DNA of 64,000 nucleotides from Methylobacillus sp. MM3 (lineage in GTDB: Bacteria > Pseudomonadota > Gammaproteobacteria > Burkholderiales > Methylophilaceae): the NCBI RefSeq assembly GCF_001645185.1, contig NZ_LXTQ01000011.1:62001-126000 (forward strand). Reading direction: 5' to 3'. How positions within the stretch are numbered: position 1 is the stretch's first letter; each line of letters opens with the position of its first letter. A program made the position numbers and the translations under genes. The notes beneath the pieces were generated by a model. The model saw only the letters and a list, made by a program, of their open reading frames with translations. It was not told where the DNA came from and searched no databases. Positions 45,749-54,240 of this stretch are shown here, piece by piece.

Positions 45749-46081
45749 ATGAAAAAATTCCTGATAGCCGCATTGGCACCATGGGTGCTCGGCAGCGCCG
45801 CCATGCCTGCATACGCCGCCGATACGCGCCCTCCCAAAGCCGAGGCACAAAAAAGTTATGCCGCAAGGGGCGAAGTGGTCGCCGTGGACAAGATGGGCGG
45901 CAAGGTGACGCTCAAGCATGAGGCCGTCGCGGAGTTGAAGTGGCCCGCCATGACCATGTTTTTCGCGGTCGCCGACAAGGCGCAACTGGATGCGCTGGAT
46001 GTCGGTGACCGAGTCGAGTTCCAGTTTGTAAAGGTCAATGGCCGTGCGCCGCTGATTACGCAGATCAAGCCGGTGAAGTAA
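45749..46081 (+). CDS. cusF: CusF-like periplasmic copper chaperone
   Basis: A 110-residue exported protein; the ATG at 45749 gives a signal peptide ending near AYA (residue 23). The CusF domain shows its Cu(I) site: LKHEAVAELKWPAMTMFF, where His, Trp and the two Met of M-T-M correspond to the E. coli ligands H36, W44, M47 and M49. It feeds copper to the CusCBA pump encoded next. The 211 bases before it hold no gene that I could support. Confidence 0.93.
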   Translation: MKKFLIAALAPWVLGSAAMPAYAADTRPPKAEAQKSYAARGEVVAVDKMGGKVTLKHEAVAELKWPAMTMFFAVADKAQLDALDVGDRVEFQFVKVNGRAPLITQIKPVK

Positions 46082-46114
46082 GTGGCCGGCCAAATGGAGA
46101 AAACAGGTGAATCC

Positions 46115-47392
46115 ATGAAAACGAACAAGCAACTTCGACGCCTTGCTCTGGCGGTCGCCCTCCTGGCGATGTCGTCAGCCCAGGCGGAGGAAACATCGGC
46201 GCCGCTCGGCGCCGATGTGCAGGAACTGCTGCAATGGGCCGATACCCATAACCCGGAACTGGCCGCGATGCGCTACGAAGTCGAAGCCGCCGGCGAGCGT
46301 ATCGCCCCGGCGGGCGCGTTGCCCGATCCGGTGTTGCGGGTCGAGTTGCAGGATTTTGCCGGGCCGGGTGCGCCGGACGGTTTCAATCCGCTGCCCGGCA
46401 AGGGCAGCGGAACCAAATACACCCTGATGCAGAGCATCCCGCTGTGGGGCAAGCGCGATCTGCGCAAGGAGGTGGCCACGGCACAAGTGGATCAGGTGCG
46501 CGGGCGCCGTCAGGCAGCGGTCGTCGATATCCATGCCCGGATCAAAAGCGCTTATGCGCAGTATTACCAAGCCGTCGGATTGAAAAAGCTGGCTGAGGAC
46601 ATCCTGCGGCTGCTGAACGAGCTGGAGGCGGTCACGCAGGCACGTTACGCCGGCGGGCTGACGCCGCAGCAGGACGTGATCCGGGCGCAGGTCGAGAAGA
46701 CCATGCTGCGTTCCGAGATTATCAGTCTGGGCACCGAGCAGCATCACGCCATGGCCAGGCTGAATGCGGCGCTGGGGCGGCCGCAGCTTGCGCCGATTGC
46801 CGAGCCGCAGACGCTGCGCCGCGTATCCCCTGAAAAGATCGATGCCGCCGTCCTGCAGGAGAAAGTACTGCATGGCAATCCGCTGCTGGCTGCGCAGTCG
46901 GCGCAAGTATCGGCCGCCGATGCCAACCGGCGGCTGGTGGAGAAGAACCGCTACCCCGATGTCACGCTCGGCATTGCGCCGACCCAGCGTGGCGGCAGCA
47001 TCGATAGCTGGGAGGCGATGGTGGAATTCAATATCCCCCTCCGCTTCGATACCCGCCGTTCGCAGGAAAGCGAGGCGAGCGCGATGCTGGCTGCCGCTAG
47101 GGAGCGTCGGCAGGCGGTGGCGAACCAGCTGGCGGCCGAATTGCAGGAATCGCTGGCGGCACTGGATGCAGCCGTTAAGCAGGAGCAACTGATCGCCAAT
47201 ACCTTGTTGCCGCAGGCCGAGTTGACATTCCGTTCCGCGCTGGCCGGCTACGAGTCGGGCAAGGTGGATTTTGCCACGCTGCTCGACGCCCAGCGCGCGA
47301 TCAAGCGTGCCCGGCAAGACAGCCTAAAGGCACGCGTGGAGCAGGAAGTGCGTATTTCCGAAATCGAAAGCAGGGTGGGAGAGGAATTATGA
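46115..47392 (+). CDS. cusC: TolC-family outer-membrane channel CusC
   Basis: A 425-residue outer-membrane factor with a signal peptide (cleavage near AQA, residue 24), two long TolC-type repeats of coiled helices and the short strand segments between them. The ATG at 46115 (AGGTG upstream) is preferred over the GTG at 46082. It has no lipobox cysteine, unlike E. coli CusC. Its stop overlaps cusB by four bases. Confidence 0.88.
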   Translation: MKTNKQLRRLALAVALLAMSSAQAEETSAPLGADVQELLQWADTHNPELAAMRYEVEAAGERIAPAGALPDPVLRVELQDFAGPGAPDGFNPLPGKGSGTKYTLMQSIPLWGKRDLRKEVATAQVDQVRGRRQAAVVDIHARIKSAYAQYYQAVGLKKLAEDILRLLNELEAVTQARYAGGLTPQQDVIRAQVEKTMLRSEIISLGTEQHHAMARLNAALGRPQLAPIAEPQTLRRVSPEKIDAAVLQEKVLHGNPLLAAQSAQVSAADANRRLVEKNRYPDVTLGIAPTQRGGSIDSWEAMVEFNIPLRFDTRRSQESEASAMLAAARERRQAVANQLAAELQESLAALDAAVKQEQLIANTLLPQAELTFRSALAGYESGKVDFATLLDAQRAIKRARQDSLKARVEQEVRISEIESRVGEEL

Positions 47393-48819
47393 AAAAAACC
47401 GGCATCTGGGCCGTACTGGGCTTGATCGGCCTGATGGCTGCAACCGGCGCCGGCTACTGGCTGGGGATGAAGCGGGCGGAATCGCCGGAAGTATCCGCCG
47501 CCCCTGCCAAGGCTGAACGCAAGATACTGTATTACCGCAATCCGATGGGCTTGCCGGATACTTCGCCGGAGCCCAAAAAGGATGACATGGGGATGGACTA
47601 CATTCCGGTGTATGCCGACGAAGCACCGCCTGCACCGGCTGCAAATCCTGCGCAGGGCGAGCGCAAAATCCTGTATTACCGTAATCCGATGGGCTTACCG
47701 GATACCTCGCCTGTCCCCAAGCAGGACTCCATGGGCATGGATTACATCCCGGTGTATGCCGACGAAGTGGCACAGCCGGGACAGGTCAGTATCAGCCCGG
47801 ACAAGGTCCAGAAGCTGGGCGTTCGTACCGAGCCTGCCGCGATGCGCGAGCTGACAAGGGTGGTGCGCGCCGTCGGCCAGTTTCAGGCGGACGAGCGGCG
47901 CTTGCATACCGTCACCGCCAAGTTCGAGGGTTACATCGAGAATCTCCATGTCAACGCCACCGGCCAGCCGGTCAGGCGCGGTCAGGCGCTGATGCAGGTC
48001 TATAGCCCGGAGCTGGTCTCCGCGCAGGAGGAATACCTGATCGCCTGGAAAGGCAGGAATTCGCTGGAAAACGGCACTGAAGAATCGCTGGCGGGCGTCG
48101 GCCAGCTGGCGGAAGGCGCGCTCAAACGGCTACGCAACTGGGATATTTCTGACGCGCAATTGCAGCGCCTGCAACGGGAAGGCAAGGTCACCCGCACGCT
48201 GACGCTGCATGCCCCGGCCAGCGGTGTGGTGCTGGAAAAGACAGCTGTGCAGGGAATGCGTTTCATGCCGGGCGAACCGCTGTTCAGGATTGCCGATCTT
48301 TCGGCTATCTGGCTTATCGCCGATGTATTCGAGCAGGATCTGGCGCAGGTGCGCATCGGGCAGGCGGTGAAGATTGGCGTCGATGCCTATCCCGGAAAGG
48401 AATTCAGCGGCAAGGTCGCCTATATTTATCCGACCGTCGCGCCCGAGACGCGCACCGCAAAAGTGAGGGTGGAGCTCGCCAATCCGGGCGGCCTGCTCAA
48501 GCCCGACATGTACGCCAGCGTGCAACTGGCCGCCGGAGGCCAGGCCAAAGTGCTGGCGGTGCCGGATTCGGCGGTGCTCGACAGCGGCATGCGCCAGGTG
48601 CTGCTGGTGCAGCGCGCCGAAGGCTTGTTCGAGCCGCGCGAAGTCAAGCTGGGCCAGCGCGGCGACGGCTATGCCGAAGTGCTGCAAGGCGTTGCCGAAG
48701 GCGAAATGGTGGTGGTGCGGGCCAACTTCCTGATCGATGCGGAGAGCAACCTGCGGGCGGCGCTGGGCGGCTTTGGCGAAAGCGCTTCGTCTGGCGCATC
48801 CGGCCACGAGGGACATTAA
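47389..48819 (+). CDS. cusB: RND periplasmic adaptor CusB with two heavy-metal-binding domains
   Basis: A 476-residue membrane-fusion protein: N-terminal anchor (about 5-22), two tandem copies of a heavy-metal-binding domain (YYRNPMGLPDTSP ... MGMDYIPVY, about 44-78 and 89-123), then the barrel-sandwich, alpha-hairpin, beta-barrel and membrane-proximal regions. The copies are about 80 percent identical. Most relatives carry one such domain or none. It lies between cusC and cusA. Confidence 0.92.
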   Translation: MKKTGIWAVLGLIGLMAATGAGYWLGMKRAESPEVSAAPAKAERKILYYRNPMGLPDTSPEPKKDDMGMDYIPVYADEAPPAPAANPAQGERKILYYRNPMGLPDTSPVPKQDSMGMDYIPVYADEVAQPGQVSISPDKVQKLGVRTEPAAMRELTRVVRAVGQFQADERRLHTVTAKFEGYIENLHVNATGQPVRRGQALMQVYSPELVSAQEEYLIAWKGRNSLENGTEESLAGVGQLAEGALKRLRNWDISDAQLQRLQREGKVTRTLTLHAPASGVVLEKTAVQGMRFMPGEPLFRIADLSAIWLIADVFEQDLAQVRIGQAVKIGVDAYPGKEFSGKVAYIYPTVAPETRTAKVRVELANPGGLLKPDMYASVQLAAGGQAKVLAVPDSAVLDSGMRQVLLVQRAEGLFEPREVKLGQRGDGYAEVLQGVAEGEMVVVRANFLIDAESNLRAALGGFGESASSGASGHEGH

Positions 48820-48820
48820 T

Positions 48821-51800
48821 ATGCTCGAACGTATCATTGCCTGGTCGGTACGCAATGTCTTCCTGGTGCTGCTGGCGACGCTGTTCGTGGTCGGCGCCGG
48901 GATTTACGCGCTGGTGAAAACACCGCTGGACGCGATTCCCGATCTCTCCGACGTGCAGGTTATCGTCTATACCGAGGTTCCCGGCCAGGCACCGCAAGTG
49001 GTGGAAGACCAGGTGACCTATCCGCTCACTACCGCGATGCTGTCGGTGCCTAAATCGCGTGTAGTGCGCGGCTTCTCTTTCTTTGGCGCGTCTTTTGTCT
49101 ATGTGATTTTCGAGGACGGCACCGATATCTACTGGGCGCGTTCGCGCGTGCTGGAATATCTCAATGCCGCCACCGGCCGCCTGCCACGCGGTGTGACGCC
49201 GACGCTGGGGCCGGACGCCACCGGCGTCGGCTGGGTCTACCAGTATGCGGTGCTGGCAAAGAACCATACGCTGGAAGAGCTGCGTACCATTCAGGACTGG
49301 TATCTGCGCTACCAGTTGACCAAGGCGCACGGCGTCGCCGAAGTCGCCGGCATCGGCGGCTTCGTCAAGCAATACCAGGTAGTGCTCGATCCGCGCAAAC
49401 TTCAGGCCTACGGCATTCCGCTATCGCGCATCACGCAGGTGATCCGCGACAGCAATCGCGATGTCGGCGGGCGCGTGGTGGAAATGTCCGAGACCGAGTA
49501 CATGGTGCGCGGCAAGGGTTATCTTCGCGGCATCGGCGATCTGGAAACGCTGGTACTGAAAAGCGAGCGCGGTACGCCGGTGCTGCTGCGCGACGTGGCG
49601 CGGGTAGAACTGGCGCCGGACGAGCGGCGCGGCATTGCGGAACTCAACGGCGAGGGCGAAGTGGTGGGTGGCATCGCAATGGCACGCTATGGGCAGAACG
49701 CGCTCGAAGTCATCGGCAACATCAAGGAAAAACTCGCTGAAATTGCCCCTGGTCTGCCGCCGGGCGTCACGGTACAAGCGGTATACGACCGCTCCGAGTT
49801 GATCCATCGCGCCATCGATAACCTGAAAACGACGTTGATCGAGGAAAGCCTGGTGGTGGGGTTGGTGTGCGTGCTTTTCCTGCTGCATGTGCGGAGCGCG
49901 CTGGTGGCGATCATCATGCTGCCGGTAGGGGTGCTGATTGCCTTCATCCTGATGCGCTGGCTGGGCCTTAACTCCAACATCATGAGCCTGGGGGGTATCG
50001 CCATCGCCATCGGCGCGATGGTGGACGCGGCGATTGTGATGATAGAAAACGCGCACAAGCACCTTGAGCGCGCGCCGCCTGATGCCAATCGCGTGCAGTT
50101 GATGATCAACGCCTGCCGGGAAGTCGGCCCGGCGCTGTTCTTCAGCTTGCTGATTATCACGGTGTCCTTCCTGCCGGTATTCACGCTGGAAGCGCAGGAA
50201 GGGCGCCTGTTCCAGCCGCTGGCCTATACCAAGACCTTCTCCATGGCGGGCGCGGCGCTGCTGTCGATTACGCTGGTGCCGGTGCTGATGCTGCTGTTCG
50301 TGCGCGGCAGGATCATCCCGGAGCGCAAGAATCCGGTGAATCGTTTCCTGATCTGGATTTATCGGCCGGTCATCGCCTGGGTGATGCGCTGGAAGAAACT
50401 GACCATTTTCGCCGCCGTGCTGGCGCTGGCCGTATCGGTTTACCCGTTCACCCGGCTTGGCAGCGAGTTTATGCCGGCCCTGAACGAAGGCACGCTGCTC
50501 TATATGCCGGCCAGCCTGCCCGGCATGTCCGTCACCAAGGCGGCGGAGACCATGCAGACGCAGAATCGCATCATCCGGAATTTCCCCGAGGTGGCCTCGG
50601 TATTCGGCAAGGCGGGTCGCGCCAACACCGCTACCGACCCGGCACCGCTGGAAATGTTCGAGACCGTCATCAATCTCAAGCCGGAATCCGAGTGGCGTTC
50701 CGGGATGACCCTCGACAAGCTGATCGCCGAGCTGGATCAGGCGGTGCAGATCCCGGGCGTTTCCAATGCCTGGACCATGCCGATCAAGGCGCGAATCGAC
50801 ATGCTTTCCACCGGCATCCGCACACCCATCGGCATCAAGGTGTTCGGCAAGGATCTGGGCGAAATGGAAAAGCTCGCCAAGGAAATCGAGGCCGTGGTCA
50901 AGTCCGTGCCGGGGACGACGAGTGCCTACGCGGAACGCATCACCGGCGGCTATTACCTCAATATCGAGCCCGACCGTGCGCAGCTCGCGCGCTACGGCCT
51001 GACTGTGGGTGAGATACAGGATGTGATCGGAGGTGCGTTGGGCGGTGAGACCATTACCACCACGGTGGAAGGGCGCGAGCGTTTCGGCGTCATCACGCGC
51101 TACCCGCGCGAACTGCGTTCCGATCCGGACGCCATTGCCCGCCAGGTGCTGGTGCCGACGGCGGGCGGTGCGTTGATTCCACTCGGCCAGCTGGCGCGCG
51201 TCTCGCTGGAAAAAGGCCCGCCCGGCATCCGTACCGAGAACGCACTGTTGTCGGCGTATATCTATGTCGATATACGCGACCGCGACATCGGCGGTTATGT
51301 GGCGGACGCGCAAAAGGCGGTGCGCGAAAAGGTTAAATTCCAGCCCGGTTATTACGCGACCTGGAGCGGCCAGTTCGAGTACATGGAGCGCGCCAAGGAG
51401 CGCCTCAAGCTGGTGGTGCCGCTGACGCTGTTCATCATTTTTGTGCTGCTCTATATCAACTTCCGGCGCTTGACGGAGACGCTGATTGTCATGCTATCGG
51501 TACCGTTCGCTCTGGTGGGCGGGGTGTGGCTGATGTACTGGCTGGGCTATAACCTTTCCGTCGCGGTAGCGGTCGGATTTATCGCGCTGGCCGGCGTGGC
51601 GGCGGAAACCGGCGTCATCATGCTGATCTACCTCAACCACGCTTACGACGAGCTCAAGGCGAAACGCGAGGCGGAAGGCCGACCGTTTAACGTTCATGAT
51701 CTGTATGCGGCGGTCATGGAGGGCGCGGTGGAACGGGTACGCCCCAAGATGATGACCGTGGTGGCGATCATGGCCGGCCTGCTGCCCATCATGTGGAGCA

Positions 51801-51949
51801 GCGGCACCGGTTCGGAAGTGATGCGGCGCATTGCCGCGCCGATGGTGGGCGGCATGGTGTCCTCCACCGTGCTGACGCTGATCGTGATTCCGGCCATTTA
51901 TGCGTTGGTGAAGGAATATTCAATCAATCGAAAGGGTGAACATGCCTGA
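48821..51949 (+). CDS. cusA: Cu/Ag RND efflux pump CusA
   Basis: A 1042-residue heavy-metal RND transporter of the inner membrane. The proton-relay residues in GAMVDAAIVMIENAHKHLE (TM4), the TMPIKARIDMLSTGIRTPIG segment with the periplasmic Met typical of CusA, and LMYWLGYNLSVAVAVGFIALAGVAAETG are present. The ATG at 48821 lies just after the cusB stop. Together with CusC, CusB and CusF it exports copper or silver from the periplasm. Confidence 0.95.
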   Translation: MLERIIAWSVRNVFLVLLATLFVVGAGIYALVKTPLDAIPDLSDVQVIVYTEVPGQAPQVVEDQVTYPLTTAMLSVPKSRVVRGFSFFGASFVYVIFEDGTDIYWARSRVLEYLNAATGRLPRGVTPTLGPDATGVGWVYQYAVLAKNHTLEELRTIQDWYLRYQLTKAHGVAEVAGIGGFVKQYQVVLDPRKLQAYGIPLSRITQVIRDSNRDVGGRVVEMSETEYMVRGKGYLRGIGDLETLVLKSERGTPVLLRDVARVELAPDERRGIAELNGEGEVVGGIAMARYGQNALEVIGNIKEKLAEIAPGLPPGVTVQAVYDRSELIHRAIDNLKTTLIEESLVVGLVCVLFLLHVRSALVAIIMLPVGVLIAFILMRWLGLNSNIMSLGGIAIAIGAMVDAAIVMIENAHKHLERAPPDANRVQLMINACREVGPALFFSLLIITVSFLPVFTLEAQEGRLFQPLAYTKTFSMAGAALLSITLVPVLMLLFVRGRIIPERKNPVNRFLIWIYRPVIAWVMRWKKLTIFAAVLALAVSVYPFTRLGSEFMPALNEGTLLYMPASLPGMSVTKAAETMQTQNRIIRNFPEVASVFGKAGRANTATDPAPLEMFETVINLKPESEWRSGMTLDKLIAELDQAVQIPGVSNAWTMPIKARIDMLSTGIRTPIGIKVFGKDLGEMEKLAKEIEAVVKSVPGTTSAYAERITGGYYLNIEPDRAQLARYGLTVGEIQDVIGGALGGETITTTVEGRERFGVITRYPRELRSDPDAIARQVLVPTAGGALIPLGQLARVSLEKGPPGIRTENALLSAYIYVDIRDRDIGGYVADAQKAVREKVKFQPGYYATWSGQFEYMERAKERLKLVVPLTLFIIFVLLYINFRRLTETLIVMLSVPFALVGGVWLMYWLGYNLSVAVAVGFIALAGVAAETGVIMLIYLNHAYDELKAKREAEGRPFNVHDLYAAVMEGAVERVRPKMMTVVAIMAGLLPIMWSSGTGSEVMRRIAAPMVGGMVSSTVLTLIVIPAIYALVKEYSINRKGEHA

Positions 51950-52520
51950 AATCATCCCTAACCTGCATCCGGTGCTGGTGCATTTTCCCATCGCCCTGAT
52001 TGCAGTATCGGCGGTCTTCCATGTGGCGGCGCTAGCGACGCGCGGTAAGGCGTGCGCCACGCATTGCGCCATCCTCGCCCACACCACGCTGTGGCTGGGG
52101 GCGTTGGCGGCGCTGCCGACGGCGTTTTTCGGCTGGCAGGCGTTCAACAGCGTCAACCATGACGAGGCCGGCCACGTTGCCATGCTGGCACACCGTGCCT
52201 GGGCGCTGGCGACGGTGGCGGTTATTGCCGTGCTGGCCGGTTGGGACGCCTGGCGCAGCAAGGTGGATACGGTGCCGGCTTGGTGGTTCGCGGGGGCGGT
52301 GATCGGAGCCTGGGTTCTGGTTGCCGTTACCGCCTGGCATGGCGCGGAGCTGGTGTACCGGCATGGCTTGGGCGTGCTCTCGCTGCCCGCCGTGGAATCC
52401 GGCCAAAGGCATGAGCATGCGCACGGTGTCGCGATAGAGGCCGACACGCATCCTCATGTGGATGCCACGCCTCCCGCTGATGACGTCCACGGGCATTCCC
52501 ACGAAGGGCATGCCCACTGA
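51942..52520 (+). CDS. DUF2231 membrane protein with His-rich tail
   Basis: A 192-residue protein with four membrane helices and the family-like start IPNLHPVLVHFPIALI, whose His residues are conserved in DUF2231. The tail from about 150 holds at least 10 histidines (HEHAHGV, HGHSHEGHAH), a likely metal buffer. It overlaps the cusA stop. Possibly a haem or copper membrane protein; function unknown. Confidence 0.75.
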   Translation: MPEIIPNLHPVLVHFPIALIAVSAVFHVAALATRGKACATHCAILAHTTLWLGALAALPTAFFGWQAFNSVNHDEAGHVAMLAHRAWALATVAVIAVLAGWDAWRSKVDTVPAWWFAGAVIGAWVLVAVTAWHGAELVYRHGLGVLSLPAVESGQRHEHAHGVAIEADTHPHVDATPPADDVHGHSHEGHAH

Positions 52521-52540
52521 TATTTGAACAGGAGAAAACC

Positions 52541-52972
52541 ATGAAACGATGGATGCGCGTTGGCGCGATTGCACTTCTTTTGAGTTCGGTCTCTGCTTTT
52601 GCCGGCCCGGCCGTCACCCTCTACAAGAGCCCGAATTGCGGCTGCTGCGTGAAATATGTCGAGTATCTGAAAGCAAACGGATTCGCGGTCAAGTCTTATG
52701 ACCAAGCCGACATGGATGGCATCAAGAAGCGCTACGGCGTGACCCGCGTCGCCAGTTGCCATACCGCGCTGGTCAACGGTTATGTGGTCGAGGGCCATGT
52801 GCCGGCGAGCGCGATCAACACGCTGCTCAGGGAAAAGCCCGCCATCGCCGGTATTAGTGTGCCCGGCATGCCGCTCAATTCGCCTGGCATGGGCGAGATG
52901 AAGAAGGGGACGTTGACGGTTTACACGATCCCCAAAGCGGGGGAGACTCCCAAGGTGTTCTCGGTGGAATAG
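52541..52972 (+). CDS. DUF411 periplasmic metal-binding protein
   Basis: A 143-residue exported protein with a signal peptide (cleavage near AFA, residue 21) and the DUF411 signature YKSPNCGCCVKYVEYLK, plus RVASCHTALVNGYVVEGHVPA. These cysteines and histidines suggest copper binding. DUF411 proteins are frequent members of copper and silver resistance clusters. AGGAG lies upstream of the ATG. Confidence 0.85.
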   Translation: MKRWMRVGAIALLLSSVSAFAGPAVTLYKSPNCGCCVKYVEYLKANGFAVKSYDQADMDGIKKRYGVTRVASCHTALVNGYVVEGHVPASAINTLLREKPAIAGISVPGMPLNSPGMGEMKKGTLTVYTIPKAGETPKVFSVE

Positions 52973-52981
52973 GAGTGAACC

Positions 52982-53617
52982 TTGGCCGGCTGCTGCGAAG
53001 ACAAATCCTGCGAAATCACCGCGCTGCGCATAAAACACCGGCGCGTGCTGCAAATCGTGCTGGCGGTCAACATCGTGATGTTCGCCGTCGAAGGCGTTTT
53101 CGGCTGGCTGGCGCACTCGACATCGCTGCTGGCGGATTCGCTGGACATGTTCGGCGATGCCACGGTGTATGCGATGAGCCTCTACGTGCTGGCGCGCAGT
53201 CAGCGTGCGCAGGGCGCGGTGGCGCTGGTCAAGGGCGCGATCATGCTGGCGTTCGGGCTGGGGGTGCTGGTTGAGGCCGCTTACAAGACGCTGCACCCGG
53301 TTATGCCGGAAGCGGCCACCATGGGCGTCGTCGGCGCGCTGGCGCTGGCCGCCAACCTGTTGTGTTTTTACCTGCTGTACACGCATCGCGAGGACAACGT
53401 GAACATGCGTTCGACCTGGCTGTGCTCGCGCAATGATCTCATCGCCAATACCGGCGTTCTGCTGGCGGCGGGGACGAGTTATGCGCTGGCGTCTCGATGG
53501 CCGGACATCCTCGTGGGCACGCTCATCGCGGCGTTGTTCATGAGTTCCGCGCTGCAGGTCATCCGCCAGGCGCGGATGACCTGCAGGCTCCCGAGACGAA
53601 GCACGCCAGCAGGATAG
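52982..53617 (+). CDS. short cation diffusion facilitator (CDF) transporter
   Basis: A 211-residue CDF protein with six membrane helices and almost no C-terminal cytoplasmic domain. TM2 keeps both aspartates (LADSLDMFGD). In TM5 the usual H-x3-D zinc pair is C-SRN-D, a Cys replacing His. The N-terminus is Cys-rich (AGCCEDKSC). It starts with TTG behind AGGAGTG. Likely substrate is a divalent or soft metal; specificity unknown. Confidence 0.8.
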   Translation: MAGCCEDKSCEITALRIKHRRVLQIVLAVNIVMFAVEGVFGWLAHSTSLLADSLDMFGDATVYAMSLYVLARSQRAQGAVALVKGAIMLAFGLGVLVEAAYKTLHPVMPEAATMGVVGALALAANLLCFYLLYTHREDNVNMRSTWLCSRNDLIANTGVLLAAGTSYALASRWPDILVGTLIAALFMSSALQVIRQARMTCRLPRRSTPAG

Positions 53618-53653
53618 AGCTGTCAAAAGTAAAAGCGGCAAGGGGCGAGTGAA

Positions 53654-54142
53654 ATGGACTGGCATCATCCGTTGAGCGATATCGACAAGGATCCGGTATG
53701 CGGCATGACCGTCGAGGGCGATGCAATTGCCACCCTCTACGAGGGCATACGCTATGTTTTCTGTTCAGCGCAATGCCGTGAGCGTTTTACCGCGACCCCG
53801 TATCTGTATATTGGCTATCCGGGGCATCCATCCCCCAGGCAAAGAGGCGTGCAGGTCATGAAAAGACGCAGCTTCAGGCTCGCCCAGCCTTTGTCTTCCC
53901 AAGAGGCCGATCTGCTTTGCGACGATTTGCGAGGCATGATGGGCGTGCATGAAATCCATGCGGATGGTGACTTGGTCAAGATCACCTATGACCTCATGGA
54001 GGTGGATGCCGAACTGATCGAGGCGCGGCTGCTCCAAATCGGGCTCAGGCTCGGTCAGGAATGGCCTGAGCAGTTGCGCCTGGGATTCATCCATTTTCTT
54101 GAGGAGTCCGAGGTGCTGGGCCTCGAGGAGCCTCCGCATTGA
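53654..54142 (+). CDS. YHS-domain protein with degenerate HMA-like C-terminus
   Basis: A 162-residue protein: YHS metal-binding domain (DPVCGMTVEGDAIATLYEG ... FCSAQC, about 13-46), then, from about residue 70, a segment with the beta-alpha-beta pattern of heavy-metal-associated domains but no C-x-x-C. It ends the copper island. It may sense or trap metal; no signal peptide is seen. Function unknown. Confidence 0.7.
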   Translation: MDWHHPLSDIDKDPVCGMTVEGDAIATLYEGIRYVFCSAQCRERFTATPYLYIGYPGHPSPRQRGVQVMKRRSFRLAQPLSSQEADLLCDDLRGMMGVHEIHADGDLVKITYDLMEVDAELIEARLLQIGLRLGQEWPEQLRLGFIHFLEESEVLGLEEPPH

Positions 54143-54240
54143 GTGCCCGAGCCAGCATCTGGACAGGCATGGCCAGGTGAAAGCGTGTTCCGACCCGGTG
54201 ATTGTGATGGTATGAAGCGGCTGGCCATGACAATAAGGTA

